Translations under genes and position numbers: made by a program
Part shown: positions 16,324 to 26,456 of the stretch, piece by piece
Position numbering within the stretch: position 1 is the stretch's first letter
Layout of the letters: every line of letters starts with the position of its first letter
Notes under the pieces: generated by a model
Databases searched by the model: none
What the model saw: only the letters and a program-made list of their open reading frames with translations
Told to the model about the DNA's origin: nothing
Origin: Desulfogranum mediterraneum DSM 13871
GTDB taxonomy: Bacteria > Desulfobacterota > Desulfobulbia > Desulfobulbales > Desulfobulbaceae
DNA length: 64,000 bases
Direction: 5' to 3'
Assembly: GCF_000429965.1 (NCBI RefSeq)
Contig: NZ_KE387007.1
Span: 94,464 to 158,463, forward strand

Positions 16324-18495
16324 TCACTCCGGCCGCTCCTGGGGTTTGGTCGTTCCCTCCAGCCGAATGGAGGCGGTGGTTGAATGGTCACTCCTCAAGC
16401 CGTCCCGGTCCACGGCCATGACCTGAAAGCGATACTCTTTGCCTTGCTCGAGCTGCTTTTTGAGCAGCAGGGTGTTGGTCGCTGTCTGCCCCACCTCCTG
16501 ATTGAGAAATCCCACCGAGATAACCAGGTAGCGGGCTATGTCCTCTTCCCGGTTGTGCTGCCACTGCAGCCGGAGCCCCTGTTCCAGTTGCTCCACCTCC
16601 AGGCCAACGGGCGGAGCCGGGCGCGGTTTGGTGGTGGCCCGCACAGCCGGGGAAAATTTTCCCTTGAGCCCGTCGTGATCAATGGCCCGAACCGCATACC
16701 AGTAACTTTGGCCATCCCCCAGGGAACCATCCTTGAAACGGTGTTGGCCGGCTGCAACGGTGCCTACCCTCTGGTCGAGGTTGTCGGCCAACTCGCCGCG
16801 GTAGATCTCGTAGGCCCTGATATCCTTCTCCTGGTTGGCCTGCCAGCTCAGCTCTACCTTCTTGACCAGTTGACGGCTGGGGACAACCCCCGCCACTGCC
16901 GCCGGTACAGGCTTGGTGAGCCCGGAGGTGATCTGGGAGTCAGGGGAGGAGACATCCACCACGTTGATGGCCTGGAGTCGGTAGTAGTAGCGGCTGTTGT
17001 CGGCCAGCGGGCGGTTAAAGCTGCCGCTGTCCACATACCCCTGGGTGAGGCGGCCGTCGATGGAGGCGATCAGGGTAAAGGGCCCCTCGTGCCGGCTTGC
17101 CCTGAACAGGGCGTAGCCCTTGATATGGGGATCGTTGCCGGCACGCCAGGAGAGAGAGACCCTGCGGGCCTGGTTATCCTGGGCCTTGAGCCGGGTCGGC
17201 GCTGATGGCCCCCCCTTGGTCAGGGCCGAGGTGACGGGGGAATCAGGGCTCTCCAGCTCCACCCTGTTGCGGCTGCGGATGGTGTAGTAGTAGGTGGTGT
17301 TGTCGCGTAGTTTGCCGTAGCGTTCATAGGAGTGGGCCTGACCCCGGTCGACATAGCTCTGTTGATCACTGTCATCGAGTTCAACAATCTTGGTAAATGG
17401 CCCTGCCGCCTGGGTGGCTCGGTAGATGGCATAGCCGGTGACGTTGGGGTCTGAGGCGAGCTCCCAGGAGAGGGGGATCTGGCGCAGACCGCTTCCTGTG
17501 GCCTTGAATTTGCGCACCGGCAGGGGGGCGCCGGTGGTGGTGATGGTGAAGGGGCGCTGGGGGATGTTGGCCAGGCCGTTCTGGTCCAGGCCGATCACGG
17601 TGTAGTAGTAGCTGGTGGCGTCTTTCAGCTTTCTGTCTTCCAGGATCAGGGGGCCGGAGTCATTGGCAACGGCCTCGTCCACGGGGTGGAAGACCGCCGT
17701 GGCCGAGTCGGCGCGGAGGAGCTGGTAACTGCTGTGGATATAGCTGGGGCTGGGGTGAAGCACCACGCGCGCCCCCCGGATGCGCCCCTCTTTGGAGAGG
17801 ACGGTGGGGGGCTGGATCCTGGGAGAGAAGACGGCACCCCGCTGGATCAGCTCTTCGAGCAGGAGCTTGCAGCCTTTAACGATGCCTGTCTGGAGGGTTT
17901 TCTGGTCCGTGGCCTCCTCCGGGGCGGTGATGGTGATGGTCCAGGCCGCTTGCGTCGTGGCTATGTCCAGCAGTCGGATCCGCAGCTGGCTGGAGGCCTT
18001 GGGGCTGAGCGCGCCAACAGCCGATGGTTTGCGGCTCAGCTGACTGCTGACGACTCCCCTGGCCTTGAGTCGTTTGCCCATGGCCACGGCTGCGCTCCCG
18101 ACATCGTCGGCCTCTCCCCCTGGGGACGCTTCCCGGTCCAGGGCCTCGTCAGCCGCTATCAACAGGTACTTGTTGGTCCGGTCCAGCTCCTGGTAGAGGA
18201 GGCTGCTCAGTTCGCTCAGTTCGTTCAGTAGGGCGGGGCTGGGCGCCTCTCCCGGGGCGGTCTCGTCAGCCCGGACAGGCAGCACCGCGACCCGGTGATA
18301 GATGCGGTTCTTGGCAGCGGCCTGCAACTCGACCTTGATCTTTGGCTGTGAGCTCGCTCCGGTTTGAGCAGGGCTTGTACCCGGCAGGCAGAGCAGCAGG
18401 GCCAGGAGCAGGGGCAGGAGGACGGCAAGAGCCGGCCCGGTCGGACGGCCATGACGGGGCAGCACAGGGGCGGGCAAGGGGGGGGGCGTTTTCAT
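16324..18495 (-). CDS. Exported multi-domain fibronectin type III protein
   Basis: A 723-residue protein. The ATG at 18495 has GAGGAG upstream and overlaps the amidohydrolase stop as ATGA. A long hydrophobic signal segment near residues 20-42 (LAVLLPLLLALLLCLPG, ending TSPAQ) predicts export. Residues 50-230 form an N-terminal domain resembling CsgG/TolB-type lipoprotein regions (RVAVLPVRADE). Then come about five FN3 repeats with the pattern YYYTVIGLD/YYYRLQAIN and a LSW beta strand. A cell-envelope binding or scaffold role is likely. No anchor is seen. Confidence 0.65.
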   Translation of the reverse strand: MKTPPPLPAPVLPRHGRPTGPALAVLLPLLLALLLCLPGTSPAQTGASSQPKIKVELQAAAKNRIYHRVAVLPVRADETAPGEAPSPALLNELSELSSLLYQELDRTNKYLLIAADEALDREASPGGEADDVGSAAVAMGKRLKARGVVSSQLSRKPSAVGALSPKASSQLRIRLLDIATTQAAWTITITAPEEATDQKTLQTGIVKGCKLLLEELIQRGAVFSPRIQPPTVLSKEGRIRGARVVLHPSPSYIHSSYQLLRADSATAVFHPVDEAVANDSGPLILEDRKLKDATSYYYTVIGLDQNGLANIPQRPFTITTTGAPLPVRKFKATGSGLRQIPLSWELASDPNVTGYAIYRATQAAGPFTKIVELDDSDQQSYVDRGQAHSYERYGKLRDNTTYYYTIRSRNRVELESPDSPVTSALTKGGPSAPTRLKAQDNQARRVSLSWRAGNDPHIKGYALFRASRHEGPFTLIASIDGRLTQGYVDSGSFNRPLADNSRYYYRLQAINVVDVSSPDSQITSGLTKPVPAAVAGVVPSRQLVKKVELSWQANQEKDIRAYEIYRGELADNLDQRVGTVAAGQHRFKDGSLGDGQSYWYAVRAIDHDGLKGKFSPAVRATTKPRPAPPVGLEVEQLEQGLRLQWQHNREEDIARYLVISVGFLNQEVGQTATNTLLLKKQLEQGKEYRFQVMAVDRDGLRSDHSTTASIRLEGTTKPQERPE

Positions 18496-19820
18496 GGGGG
18501 ACTCCTCAACTCCGGTTGGGCGACCTGACCGCTCAGCCGGAGGACGTGGGCTTTGGTTTCTTCCAGATCGATGCTCAGGATCTGGCGCTCTTCCACCACC
18601 AGGCGGCCATGGACGATCACCGAGCGGACAGCATGACCGCTGCCGCTGTAGACCAGGGTGTTGGGGCTGTAGAACGGTTGCATCCTGGGTTGGTGGAGAT
18701 CGATGAGCAGGATGTCGGCCAGCTTTCCCGGATGAAGGGCGCCGAGGTCGTCGGCCAGGCCCAGGGCAGCAGCTCCGCCCCGGGCGGCGGCGTGGAGGAT
18801 CTGCTCCGCCGGTACGGCCACCGGGTCCAGGCTGGGGATCTTGTGAATCTTGGCGGCCAGGCCCATCTCCTTGAACAGGTCCAGGCTGTTGTTGGAGGCC
18901 GCGCCGTCCGTGCCCAGGCCGACCCGGATCCCCCGCTCCAGCATCCGGGGCAGGGGGGCAATGCCTGAGGCCAGCTTGAGGTTGCTCTGGGGGCAGAGGA
19001 TCACCCCGCACTCCCTGTCAGCCAGGATGTCCAGGTCCTGGTCATCGACCCAGACGCAGTGGACACAGATGGTGTCCCTGTCCAGGATGCCCAGGGCATC
19101 CAGGTGCCGGGTCGGCGTAGCCCCCTGGGGGGAGGAGATCAGGCTGTGCTCCTGGGAGGTCTCTGCCAGGTGAAGAAACAGCGGTACCCGGCGTCCTCTG
19201 GCCAGCTCTTTGGCCCGGATCAGGGTCTCGGCTGAGCAGGTATAGGGGGCATGGGCAAAGAGGGCCGGGCTGATCAGGGGATCCTGGTCCTGCCAGGCGT
19301 CAAGGAAGGAGGCTGCCCTGGTCAGTCTCTCCCCTGGGTCAGGGACCCCGGGAGCCGGGAAGTCGATGATCGCCTGGCTGGGGATGGCCCGGAGCCCTGC
19401 CTCGGCAAAGGCCCGGGCCACCTCCTCTTCAAAAAAATAGCCGTCGGCCACGGTGGTGGTGCCGCTTAAGAGCATCTCGGCGGCAGCCAGCTTGCTGCAC
19501 CAGTAGGCCATCTCCGCGCTGACATGGCGGGCCTCTGCAGGGAAGATATGCTCGTTCAGCCAGGAGGAGAGGGCCAGGTCGTCGGCCATGCCCCGGAACA
19601 GGGTCATGGGGGCGTGGCAGTGGCCGTTGATCAGGCCGGGCATGGCCAGGTCTCCCTGGCCGTCTATGACCGTCCCGCCGGTGGAGGAGGGGCACTCTTC
19701 CATGGGGCCGGAGGCGAGGATCCGGCTGCCGGAGACGGCGATGAATCCCGGCGCGATCAGTTGCTCCCTGCCGGGCTCTGGCAGGAGGCTGCAGTTGGTG
19801 ATCAGCAAATCAATAGGCAT
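18492..19820 (-). CDS. mtaD: Amidohydrolase, 5-methylthioadenosine/S-adenosylhomocysteine deaminase type
   Basis: A 442-residue TIM-barrel metal-dependent deaminase. The metal ligands follow the family pattern: INGHCHAPMTLFRGMADD, FLHLAETSQEH, CVHCVWVDDQD and LGTDGAASNNSLDLF. This set matches MtaD/SAH deaminase, which turns SAH into S-inosylhomocysteine in anaerobes. Guanine or chlorohydrolase-like substrates cannot be excluded. It is translationally coupled to the FN3 gene but the functional link is unclear. The start has a weak ribosome-binding site. Confidence 0.8.
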   Translation of the reverse strand: MPIDLLITNCSLLPEPGREQLIAPGFIAVSGSRILASGPMEECPSSTGGTVIDGQGDLAMPGLINGHCHAPMTLFRGMADDLALSSWLNEHIFPAEARHVSAEMAYWCSKLAAAEMLLSGTTTVADGYFFEEEVARAFAEAGLRAIPSQAIIDFPAPGVPDPGERLTRAASFLDAWQDQDPLISPALFAHAPYTCSAETLIRAKELARGRRVPLFLHLAETSQEHSLISSPQGATPTRHLDALGILDRDTICVHCVWVDDQDLDILADRECGVILCPQSNLKLASGIAPLPRMLERGIRVGLGTDGAASNNSLDLFKEMGLAAKIHKIPSLDPVAVPAEQILHAAARGGAAALGLADDLGALHPGKLADILLIDLHQPRMQPFYSPNTLVYSGSGHAVRSVIVHGRLVVEERQILSIDLEETKAHVLRLSGQVAQPELRSPP

Positions 19821-20141
19821 GGTCGGTTACAGGCTTGGCTGGTTCATGGTGACGGGCGGCTGCAGGCTGTGGCTGAGCATTGGTGGAATGCAGCTGTCCA
19901 GGAGGCGGAAGCGTGACAGCAGGCCTCTGTTTTGCCACCAGCGGACGGAGGCGGATTTGCCGATAACTGCTTGCAAAACGAGCAAGAGCTGTGTATCACA
20001 GGTGGCACGTATCATCGGATAACTAATCACTGACTATACCGAGCAGGAGGCCAGGGGGCAATGGTGGAATGCACCTGTCTGGAGTTTCCTGGCAGCCCGG
20101 AGCAGTCTCTCTTCTTATAGACCAATTTTGTTGAGGATTCC
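19821..20141. other. Divergent intergenic region before ychF
   Basis: No coding frame here looks real. A possible plus-strand promoter (TTGCAA near 19971, TATCAC about 17 bases later) lies within it, and the region contains no strong hairpin. It probably carries the divergent promoters of the amidohydrolase and ychF. Confidence 0.4.
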
Positions 20142-21239
20142 ATGGGATTTCGTTGTGGAATAGTCGGCCTGCCCAATGTGGGCAAGTCGACCATTTTTAA
20201 TGCACTGACCGCCGCAGCCATAGATGCGGAAAATTACCCCTTCTGTACCATTGAGCCCAATGTGGGTATCGTGCCGGTGCCGGACGTTCGCCTGGATACC
20301 CTGGCTGAGTTGGCCAAGACCCGCAGCAAGGTGGCCACCCAGATGGAGTTTGTGGATATCGCCGGCCTGGTCAAGGGGGCCAGTCAGGGCGAGGGGCTGG
20401 GGAATCAGTTTCTCGGCCATATCCGTCAGGTGGATGCCATCCTCCATGTGGTCCGCTGCTTTGAAGACAGCAATATCGTCCATGTGGATGGAGAGGTCAA
20501 TCCCCTCCGGGACATGGAGGTCATCTCCACGGAGCTGGTCCTGGCCGACATGGAGACCGTGGAGAAGCGGCTGGTCAAGACCCGCAATCAGGCCAAGTCC
20601 GGTGATAAGGAGCTGATCGCCGAGGCCGCCTTTTTGGAGCAGTTGCTGGGAGTACTCAACGAGGGCAAGCCGGCACGAACCGTGGTCCCGGAGAACGACC
20701 GGGAGCGCAGGGTCCTCCAGGCGCTCTGCCTGCTGACCACAAAGCCGGTGCTCTATGTGGCCAATGTCAGTGATGAGGATCTGGAAGGCGGCAATGCCTA
20801 TGTCGATCAACTGGTGGCGGCTGCCGAGGTCGAAGGCGCCTCCACGGTGACCATTGCCGGCGGCATTGAGCAGGAGTTGAGCCTGCTGGAACCCGAGGAG
20901 CAGGCCGAGTTTCTCCGTGATATGGGGATGGAGGAGCCGGGGCTCAACCGTCTGATCCATGCCGGTTACGCCCTCTTGAACCTGATCACCTACTTTACGG
21001 TCGGCGAAAAGGAGACCCGGGCCTGGACCATCACCCGGGGAACCAAGGCGCCCGGGGCCGCTGGGAAGATTCATACCGACTTTGAACGGGGCTTTATCCG
21101 GGCAGAGGTGATCGCCTATGACGAGTATGTCAGCTGCGGCTCCGAATCGGCGGCCCGGGATAAGGGGGTGCTCCGTTCCGAAGGCAAGGAATACACGGTC
21201 AATGATGGGGACTGCATCCTCTTCCGATTCAATGTTTGA
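20142..21239 (+). CDS. ychF: Ribosome-associated ATPase YchF (OBG family)
   Basis: A 365-residue P-loop protein. G1 is [15 protein letters not shown] and G3 is [20 protein letters not shown], with the bulky sequence that gives ATP over GTP preference. A TGS domain lies at the C-terminus ([15 protein letters not shown]). It binds ribosomes and is linked to stress and redox responses. The ATG at 20142 has GAGG upstream. The next gene starts nine bases after its stop, suggesting an operon. Confidence 0.95.
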   Translation: MGFRCGIVGLPNVGKSTIFNALTAAAIDAENYPFCTIEPNVGIVPVPDVRLDTLAELAKTRSKVATQMEFVDIAGLVKGASQGEGLGNQFLGHIRQVDAILHVVRCFEDSNIVHVDGEVNPLRDMEVISTELVLADMETVEKRLVKTRNQAKSGDKELIAEAAFLEQLLGVLNEGKPARTVVPENDRERRVLQALCLLTTKPVLYVANVSDEDLEGGNAYVDQLVAAAEVEGASTVTIAGGIEQELSLLEPEEQAEFLRDMGMEEPGLNRLIHAGYALLNLITYFTVGEKETRAWTITRGTKAPGAAGKIHTDFERGFIRAEVIAYDEYVSCGSESAARDKGVLRSEGKEYTVNDGDCILFRFNV

Positions 21240-21248
21240 GGCCTGAGT

Positions 21249-22331
21249 ATGGAAGCGATTCCGCACAAGAAGGTGTTTATCAACCAGCTCCGGCAGGGGC
21301 AGCAACTGCAGGAGCTGTTTCTCCTCGCCCGCAAGACCCTGGCCGAGACCAAGGCTGGTAAGCCCTATCTGGCCCTTGGCCTGATGGATAGGAGCGGAGA
21401 GATCGAGGCGCGTTTATGGGACAATGCCGCCCACTACGATGCCCAGGCCCAGATCGGTGATTTTGTCCTGGTCCAGGCCACGGCAAAGTCCTACCGCGAC
21501 CAGCTGCAGCTGGGGGTGGTTTCCCTGAAGCGGGTGGACGAGAGCGAGGTGGCCCTGGAGCAGTTCATGCCGGCCAGCCCCAGGCCCCTGGCCGAGATGG
21601 AACGTGAGCTCAGCGAGGTTCTGGCGGATATCTGTGATCCCGCCCTGGGACGACTGCTCCGTGAGATCTTCCAGGGGGAGACCCTGGCCAGTTTTGTCCG
21701 GGCTCCGGCGGCCAAGAAGATGCACCATGCCTATATCGGCGGTCTGCTGGAGCACACCCTCTCCATGGTGGCCATGGCCAAGAGAACAGCCGACCATTAT
21801 CCCATGCTGGATCAGGATATGCTGGTGGCCGGCGCCCTGCTCCATGATATTGCCAAGATCGAGGAGTTCCAGTTTGCCCGCCTGCCCTTTGACTACACCG
21901 ACCAGGGGCGGCTGGTGGGTCACCTGGTCCTGGGGACCGAGTTGGTGCGCAGGGCTGCGGCCCGGGTCAGTGAGCTGGACCCGGAACGTCTGGACCAGCT
22001 GCTCCATATGATCCTCAGTCATCACGGTCAGCTGGAGTACGGTTCACCGGTGCTGCCCATGACCCCGGAGGCCATGTTGCTCCACCATCTGGATGACATG
22101 GATGCCAAGATGAACTACCTGGAGCGGCTCCGGAATCAGCTGAGCGAGCCTGGCTGGCAGTGGACCGACTACCAGCGGCCCCTGGAGCGGTTCTTGTACC
22201 TGCGCGGGGTGGATGAGGAGGAGCTGCAGCGGCAGCATGATCAGCAGCGGCAGGGCCGACAGGCGCCGCGCCGGAAGCGAGCGAGCTGTAAGAAAAGTGA
22301 AGCAGAGAAGAAACAACAGTCCCTGTTCTGA
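21249..22331 (+). CDS. YhaM-like 3'-5' exoribonuclease (OB fold plus HD domain)
   Basis: A 360-residue protein. The N-terminal 90 residues form an OB-fold (GKPYLALGLMDRSGEIEARLW). The HD domain follows (LLEHTLSMV, ALLHDIAKIEEF, ILSHHG), and the C-terminus is a highly basic tail. The order matches YhaM/CBF1, a 3'-5' exonuclease acting on RNA or single-stranded DNA. It follows ychF closely and precedes holB. Confidence 0.8.
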   Translation: MEAIPHKKVFINQLRQGQQLQELFLLARKTLAETKAGKPYLALGLMDRSGEIEARLWDNAAHYDAQAQIGDFVLVQATAKSYRDQLQLGVVSLKRVDESEVALEQFMPASPRPLAEMERELSEVLADICDPALGRLLREIFQGETLASFVRAPAAKKMHHAYIGGLLEHTLSMVAMAKRTADHYPMLDQDMLVAGALLHDIAKIEEFQFARLPFDYTDQGRLVGHLVLGTELVRRAAARVSELDPERLDQLLHMILSHHGQLEYGSPVLPMTPEAMLLHHLDDMDAKMNYLERLRNQLSEPGWQWTDYQRPLERFLYLRGVDEEELQRQHDQQRQGRQAPRRKRASCKKSEAEKKQQSLF

Positions 22332-22409
22332 ACCTTTGACCAGGAGGCTGCACCCTACAGGCAGACCGCTGGCCCTGGGAGTCGCTGAAGGCGCTTCCGG
22401 ACGGGGGGG

Positions 22410-23420
22410 ATGATGGCATTTTCGGAAATCCAAGGTCAGCGCAAGGCCGTCACCCTGATGGAGCGGGCCCTGGCCGGTGGCCGCCTGAGTCACGCCTATC
22501 TCTTTTCCGGTCCCGATGGGGTGGGTAAGACCACCATGGCCAGGGCCGTGGCTGCCCTACTGCTCTGCACCGCCCCCGGCCCTGACCACGGTGGTTCGGG
22601 GACAGGCGTCCCCTGCGGCCGCTGTGGAGGCTGCCTCCAGCTGGCATCGGGGAATCACCCCGACCTGGTGGAGATCCGCCCCGATGGGGCGGCCATCAAG
22701 ATCGGTCAGGTGCGCAAGCTCAAAGAGGCCCTGGCCTTTGCCCCCTTTGCCCAGGGCTACCGGGTGGTGCTCCTGGAAGAGGTGCACACCCTGCGGAGGG
22801 AGGCCGGCAACAGCCTGTTGAAGCTTCTGGAAGAACCACCCCACGATAACATCTTCATCCTGATCGGCTCCTCGTCCGAGGCCATGCTGCCGACCATCGT
22901 CTCCCGCTGTCAGGTCATCCCCTTCTTTCCCCTGCCCCAGGAGATCGCCGCCGGGATCATCGCGGCCAAACGAGCCGATCTCTCCCCCGGCGATGCCGCC
23001 ATGCTGGCGGCCCTGGCTGAAGGCTGCCCGGGCCAGGCCCTGGCCATGGACAGCGATGGCCTGCTGGAGGTCTATACCAGCTTTCTCTCGCGCCTGATTC
23101 AGGCATCCCCCCGGGAGTCGGGTCAGGTGGAGGCGGCCCTGGCCTTTGCCGCCAGGATGACCACCCTGAAAGAGGGCTTGCCGCTGTTGCTGCAGTTGTT
23201 TCGGATCTTTTTCAAAGAGGTCATGGTCAGTCGCTTCCATAGCCGGGTGAGCGCCCTTCCCGGCGAGGAGCTCAAGCGGGCAAGAGAACTGTGGAACTTG
23301 GACCAGCTTTCTGCTAAGATAACGGCGATAGATAGCGCTGAACAGGCCCTGGCTCGAAACTGTAACCGGGGGCTGACCTGCGAGGTCCTGCTGCTCGATC
23401 TCTTTGACTGTGGATCCTGA
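22410..23420 (+). CDS. holB: DNA polymerase III delta' subunit
   Basis: A 336-residue clamp-loader subunit. Walker A is GPDGVGKTTMARA, a zinc module CGRCGGCLQLASGNHPD follows, and the SRC motif is IVSRCQVI. The LLEEPP motif matches sensor/arginine-finger regions of the AAA+ family. It helps load the beta clamp. It overlaps or abuts ricT, and the holB-ricT-metG order is conserved with the Bacillus holB-yaaT-metS arrangement (recalled). Confidence 0.9.
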   Translation: MMAFSEIQGQRKAVTLMERALAGGRLSHAYLFSGPDGVGKTTMARAVAALLLCTAPGPDHGGSGTGVPCGRCGGCLQLASGNHPDLVEIRPDGAAIKIGQVRKLKEALAFAPFAQGYRVVLLEEVHTLRREAGNSLLKLLEEPPHDNIFILIGSSSEAMLPTIVSRCQVIPFFPLPQEIAAGIIAAKRADLSPGDAAMLAALAEGCPGQALAMDSDGLLEVYTSFLSRLIQASPRESGQVEAALAFAARMTTLKEGLPLLLQLFRIFFKEVMVSRFHSRVSALPGEELKRARELWNLDQLSAKITAIDSAEQALARNCNRGLTCEVLLLDLFDCGS

Positions 23421-23454
23421 GCAGGGATCCCTTTACCCTTTTGATGGCCCTTTT

Positions 23455-24396
23455 ATGTCTGAGTTAGAACCGGAACAGGATGCCGACCATGTTGAGAGCC
23501 GGGAGGTGGCCGATGGCCTGACCTGGTATTACCGGCTGCGTTTTCGCCAGCAAGGCCAGGAGTTCACCGCCGAGGCCCATCTCCACGATCTCGGCTATGG
23601 CGATACCGTGATCGTCAAGACCGATCACGGTAATGAGCCGGCCATCATTGTCGGCAGGGCCGCCGGACAGGGGGACCCGGATCAGGAACGACCGGTCAGC
23701 TATCTGGTGCATCGGCCGGCCTCTGCCGATGAAGAGGAAAAATACCAGCAACTGCCCTTCCAGGAAAAGTCGGCCTACGCCTTCTGTCAGAGGCAGGTGG
23801 GGTTGCTCAAGCTGCCCATGCATCTGGTGCGGGTGGAACGTTTCTTTAATGGCTCCAAGATTATCTTTTATTTTACCGCCGAAAATCGGGTGGATTTTCG
23901 TGAGCTGGTCAAGGTGCTGGTTCAGGAGTTTCGTACCCGGGTAGAGATGCGTCAGATCGGGGTGCGCCACGAGACCCAGATGATCGGTGGCCTGGGCAGC
24001 TGTGGACGGGAGCTCTGCTGTTCCAGTTATTTGAAGAAATTTGAATCGGTCTCCATCAAGATGGCCAAGACCCAGGATCTCCCGCTGAATCCAGCTAAGA
24101 TTTCAGGTGTCTGTAACCGGCTGCTCTGTTGTCTGACCTATGAGTACGAGACCTACCGCAAGGTCAAGAAAGGGATGCCCCGGGTCGGTCGCTCCCTGCG
24201 CTACGAGGGCGAGGTCTATAAGATCATTCGTCAGGTCCCCCTGACCGGGACCTTGCTGGCCCTGAACAGCGACGGCGAAGAGCGGGTCTTTGTCGAGGAT
24301 GAGTGGCGGGCTGCGGAGATCCTCCAGAAGGCCCCGGCCCGAAAAGGCCAGGGCAGGAAGGGCGCTCCTGGCTCGCCCTCAAAAAAAGGCAAGTAA
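23455..24396 (+). CDS. ricT: PSP1-domain protein, RicT/YaaT homologue
   Basis: About 313 residues. The conserved cysteines of the PSP1 family are present: SCGRELCCSSYL and ISGVCNRLLCCLTYEYE. In Bacillus RicT they help ligate FeS clusters in the RicA-RicF-RicT complex that controls RNase Y. Both ATG 23455 and a TTG at 23404 (17 residues longer, overlapping holB) are possible, and neither has a good ribosome-binding site. The C-terminus is a basic GKGRKG tail. It lies between holB and metG. Confidence 0.85.
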   Translation: MSELEPEQDADHVESREVADGLTWYYRLRFRQQGQEFTAEAHLHDLGYGDTVIVKTDHGNEPAIIVGRAAGQGDPDQERPVSYLVHRPASADEEEKYQQLPFQEKSAYAFCQRQVGLLKLPMHLVRVERFFNGSKIIFYFTAENRVDFRELVKVLVQEFRTRVEMRQIGVRHETQMIGGLGSCGRELCCSSYLKKFESVSIKMAKTQDLPLNPAKISGVCNRLLCCLTYEYETYRKVKKGMPRVGRSLRYEGEVYKIIRQVPLTGTLLALNSDGEERVFVEDEWRAAEILQKAPARKGQGRKGAPGSPSKKGK

Positions 24397-24453
24397 GCCC
24401 GGATATCCATCAGCTTCCATTTCCCCTAACTTTCTACCCCTGAACAAACGATC

Positions 24454-26412
24454 ATGCCTACCTACGTCACCACGCCCATCTACTATGTCAATGCCATGCC
24501 CCATCTGGGCCATGCCTATACCACCATCGTTACCGACACCTACAGCCGATTCCGCAGACTCTGCGGGGATGAGGTCCGTTTTCAGACCGGCACCGATGAG
24601 CATGGGGAAAAGATCGTGGAGGCTGCGGTCAAGGAGGGGGTCTCGCCCCGGGCATATGTGGACAGGATCTCGGCCGCCTTTCAGGCCACCTGGCCGCAGC
24701 TCTCTGTGGCCCAGGACTATACCATCCGGACCACAGACCCGGACCATGTGCAGACGGTCCAGGATATCCTTCAGCAGGTCTATGACAACGGTGACATCTA
24801 TTTCAGCGAATATTCCGGCCACTACTGTCAGGGCTGTGAGCGCTTCCTCACCGAAAAGGAGTTGGTCGACGGCAAGTGCCCCGATCATCAGGTGGCCCCC
24901 AAGGAGATCTCCGAGCAGAACTACTTCTTCCGGATGTCCAAGTATCAGGATTGGTTGATCGATCACATCAAGGCCAACCCGGAGTACATCACCCCGGAGC
25001 GTTACCGTAACGAGGTGCTCTCCTTTCTCAGCGAGCCTCTGGAAGACCTCTGTATCTCCCGGCCCACCTCCCGCTTGACCTGGGGGATTCCGCTGCCCTT
25101 TGATGAGAACTTTGTCACCTATGTCTGGTTTGATGCCCTGATCAACTACCTCACCGGCATCGGTTATCCCGATGGCTCGGATTTTGAGAAGTACTGGTCA
25201 GTGGCCGAGCACGTGATTGCCAAGGATATCCTCAAGCCCCATGCCATCTACTGGCCGACCATGATCAAGGCCATGGGGTTGAGCCCCTACAGGCGGCTTC
25301 ACGTCCATGGCTACTGGAACGTGGATGAGACCAAGATGTCCAAGTCCATCGGCAATGTGGTGCGGCCCAAGGAGCTGGTGGATACCTATGGGGTGGATGC
25401 GGTCCGTTACTTTGTCCTTAGGGAGATGAGTTTTGGCCTGGATTCCTCCTTTTCCAGCGATGCCATCGTTGCCCGCCAGAATTCTGATCTGGCCAATGAC
25501 CTGGGTAACCTCTTTTCCCGCTCCCTGACCATGGTGGTCAAGTACGCGGCGGGAAAGGTCCCGGCCGCTGATCCGACCAGCGAGGGGCCTGCCGAGGCGG
25601 AGTTGAAAAATGCCCTGGCAACCATGGTGAGCGGCTATGAAGAGCATATGAACCGCTTCGAGTTCCATCGGGCCCTGCAGGCGGTCTGGGAGGTGATCGG
25701 TCTGTTGAATCGCTATATCGTCACCAATGCCCCCTGGGAACTGGCCAAGGATCCTGCGCAGGAGGGGCGGCTGCAGACCGTGCTCTACTCCCTGAGCGAG
25801 GCCCTGCGGATCATCACCCTGGTGTTGGGGCCGGTCATGCCCGAGGCTGCGGCCAAGATGGTCACGGCCCTCGGTCTTGATGGACGGATGGAGAACGTTA
25901 CCCTGGCTGAAGCCGGAGCCTGGGGCGGCATCCAGGTCGGGACGCAGGTGGCGGCACCCCAGCAGCTCTTTCCCCGGCTGGACAAGAAGGCGCTCGCGGC
26001 CGGTAGTACTCAGCAGGCGGCTCCTGTCAAGAAGAAGGCCCGGAAAGAGGAGAAAAAGAAGGAGATCAGTCAGGACGGCCTGGTCAGCTTCGAGCAGTTC
26101 GGCAAGTTTGATTTGCGGGTGGCGGAGATCCTCGCAGCCGAGAAGATTGCCAAGTCGGACCGCCTGCTCAAACTGACGGTGCTCCTCCCGGAAGAGCGGA
26201 CCATCGTCGCCGGCATTGCCGAACATTACAGCCCGGAGGAGCTGGTCGGTAAACTGGTGATCGCGGTGGCCAACCTCAAGCCGGCCAAGCTGATGGGGGT
26301 TCCCTCCCAGGGCATGGTGCTGGCCGCCAAGACCACCGGAGAAGACGGCAGGGAACAGCTGATCCTCTCCACCGTGGCCGGCAGCATTGCCCCGGGCAGC
26401 AAGGTCGCCTAA
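24454..26412 (+). CDS. metG: Methionyl-tRNA synthetase with C-terminal tRNA-binding domain
   Basis: A 652-residue class I aminoacyl-tRNA synthetase. HIGH appears as HLGHAYTT, and KMSKS is DETKMSKSIG. A zinc-type insert has CQGC...CPDH. After about residue 545 a lysine-rich linker (KKKARKEEKKK) leads to an EMAP/Trbp111-like OB-fold domain (FDLRVAEIL, VANLKPAKLMGVPSQGM). It charges tRNA-Met. The AT-rich gap upstream may hold a promoter. Downstream YggT follows after 45 bases. Confidence 0.96.
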   Translation: MPTYVTTPIYYVNAMPHLGHAYTTIVTDTYSRFRRLCGDEVRFQTGTDEHGEKIVEAAVKEGVSPRAYVDRISAAFQATWPQLSVAQDYTIRTTDPDHVQTVQDILQQVYDNGDIYFSEYSGHYCQGCERFLTEKELVDGKCPDHQVAPKEISEQNYFFRMSKYQDWLIDHIKANPEYITPERYRNEVLSFLSEPLEDLCISRPTSRLTWGIPLPFDENFVTYVWFDALINYLTGIGYPDGSDFEKYWSVAEHVIAKDILKPHAIYWPTMIKAMGLSPYRRLHVHGYWNVDETKMSKSIGNVVRPKELVDTYGVDAVRYFVLREMSFGLDSSFSSDAIVARQNSDLANDLGNLFSRSLTMVVKYAAGKVPAADPTSEGPAEAELKNALATMVSGYEEHMNRFEFHRALQAVWEVIGLLNRYIVTNAPWELAKDPAQEGRLQTVLYSLSEALRIITLVLGPVMPEAAAKMVTALGLDGRMENVTLAEAGAWGGIQVGTQVAAPQQLFPRLDKKALAAGSTQQAAPVKKKARKEEKKKEISQDGLVSFEQFGKFDLRVAEILAAEKIAKSDRLLKLTVLLPEERTIVAGIAEHYSPEELVGKLVIAVANLKPAKLMGVPSQGMVLAAKTTGEDGREQLILSTVAGSIAPGSKVA

Positions 26413-26456
26413 CGAGTTCAAGAAAGTATAGATTCCTTTTTTACAGGTATGCAGAT

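Noticed and set aside
19827..20030. A 67-residue minus-strand frame before ychF
   Set aside because: Short, no family motif and lies in a likely promoter region.
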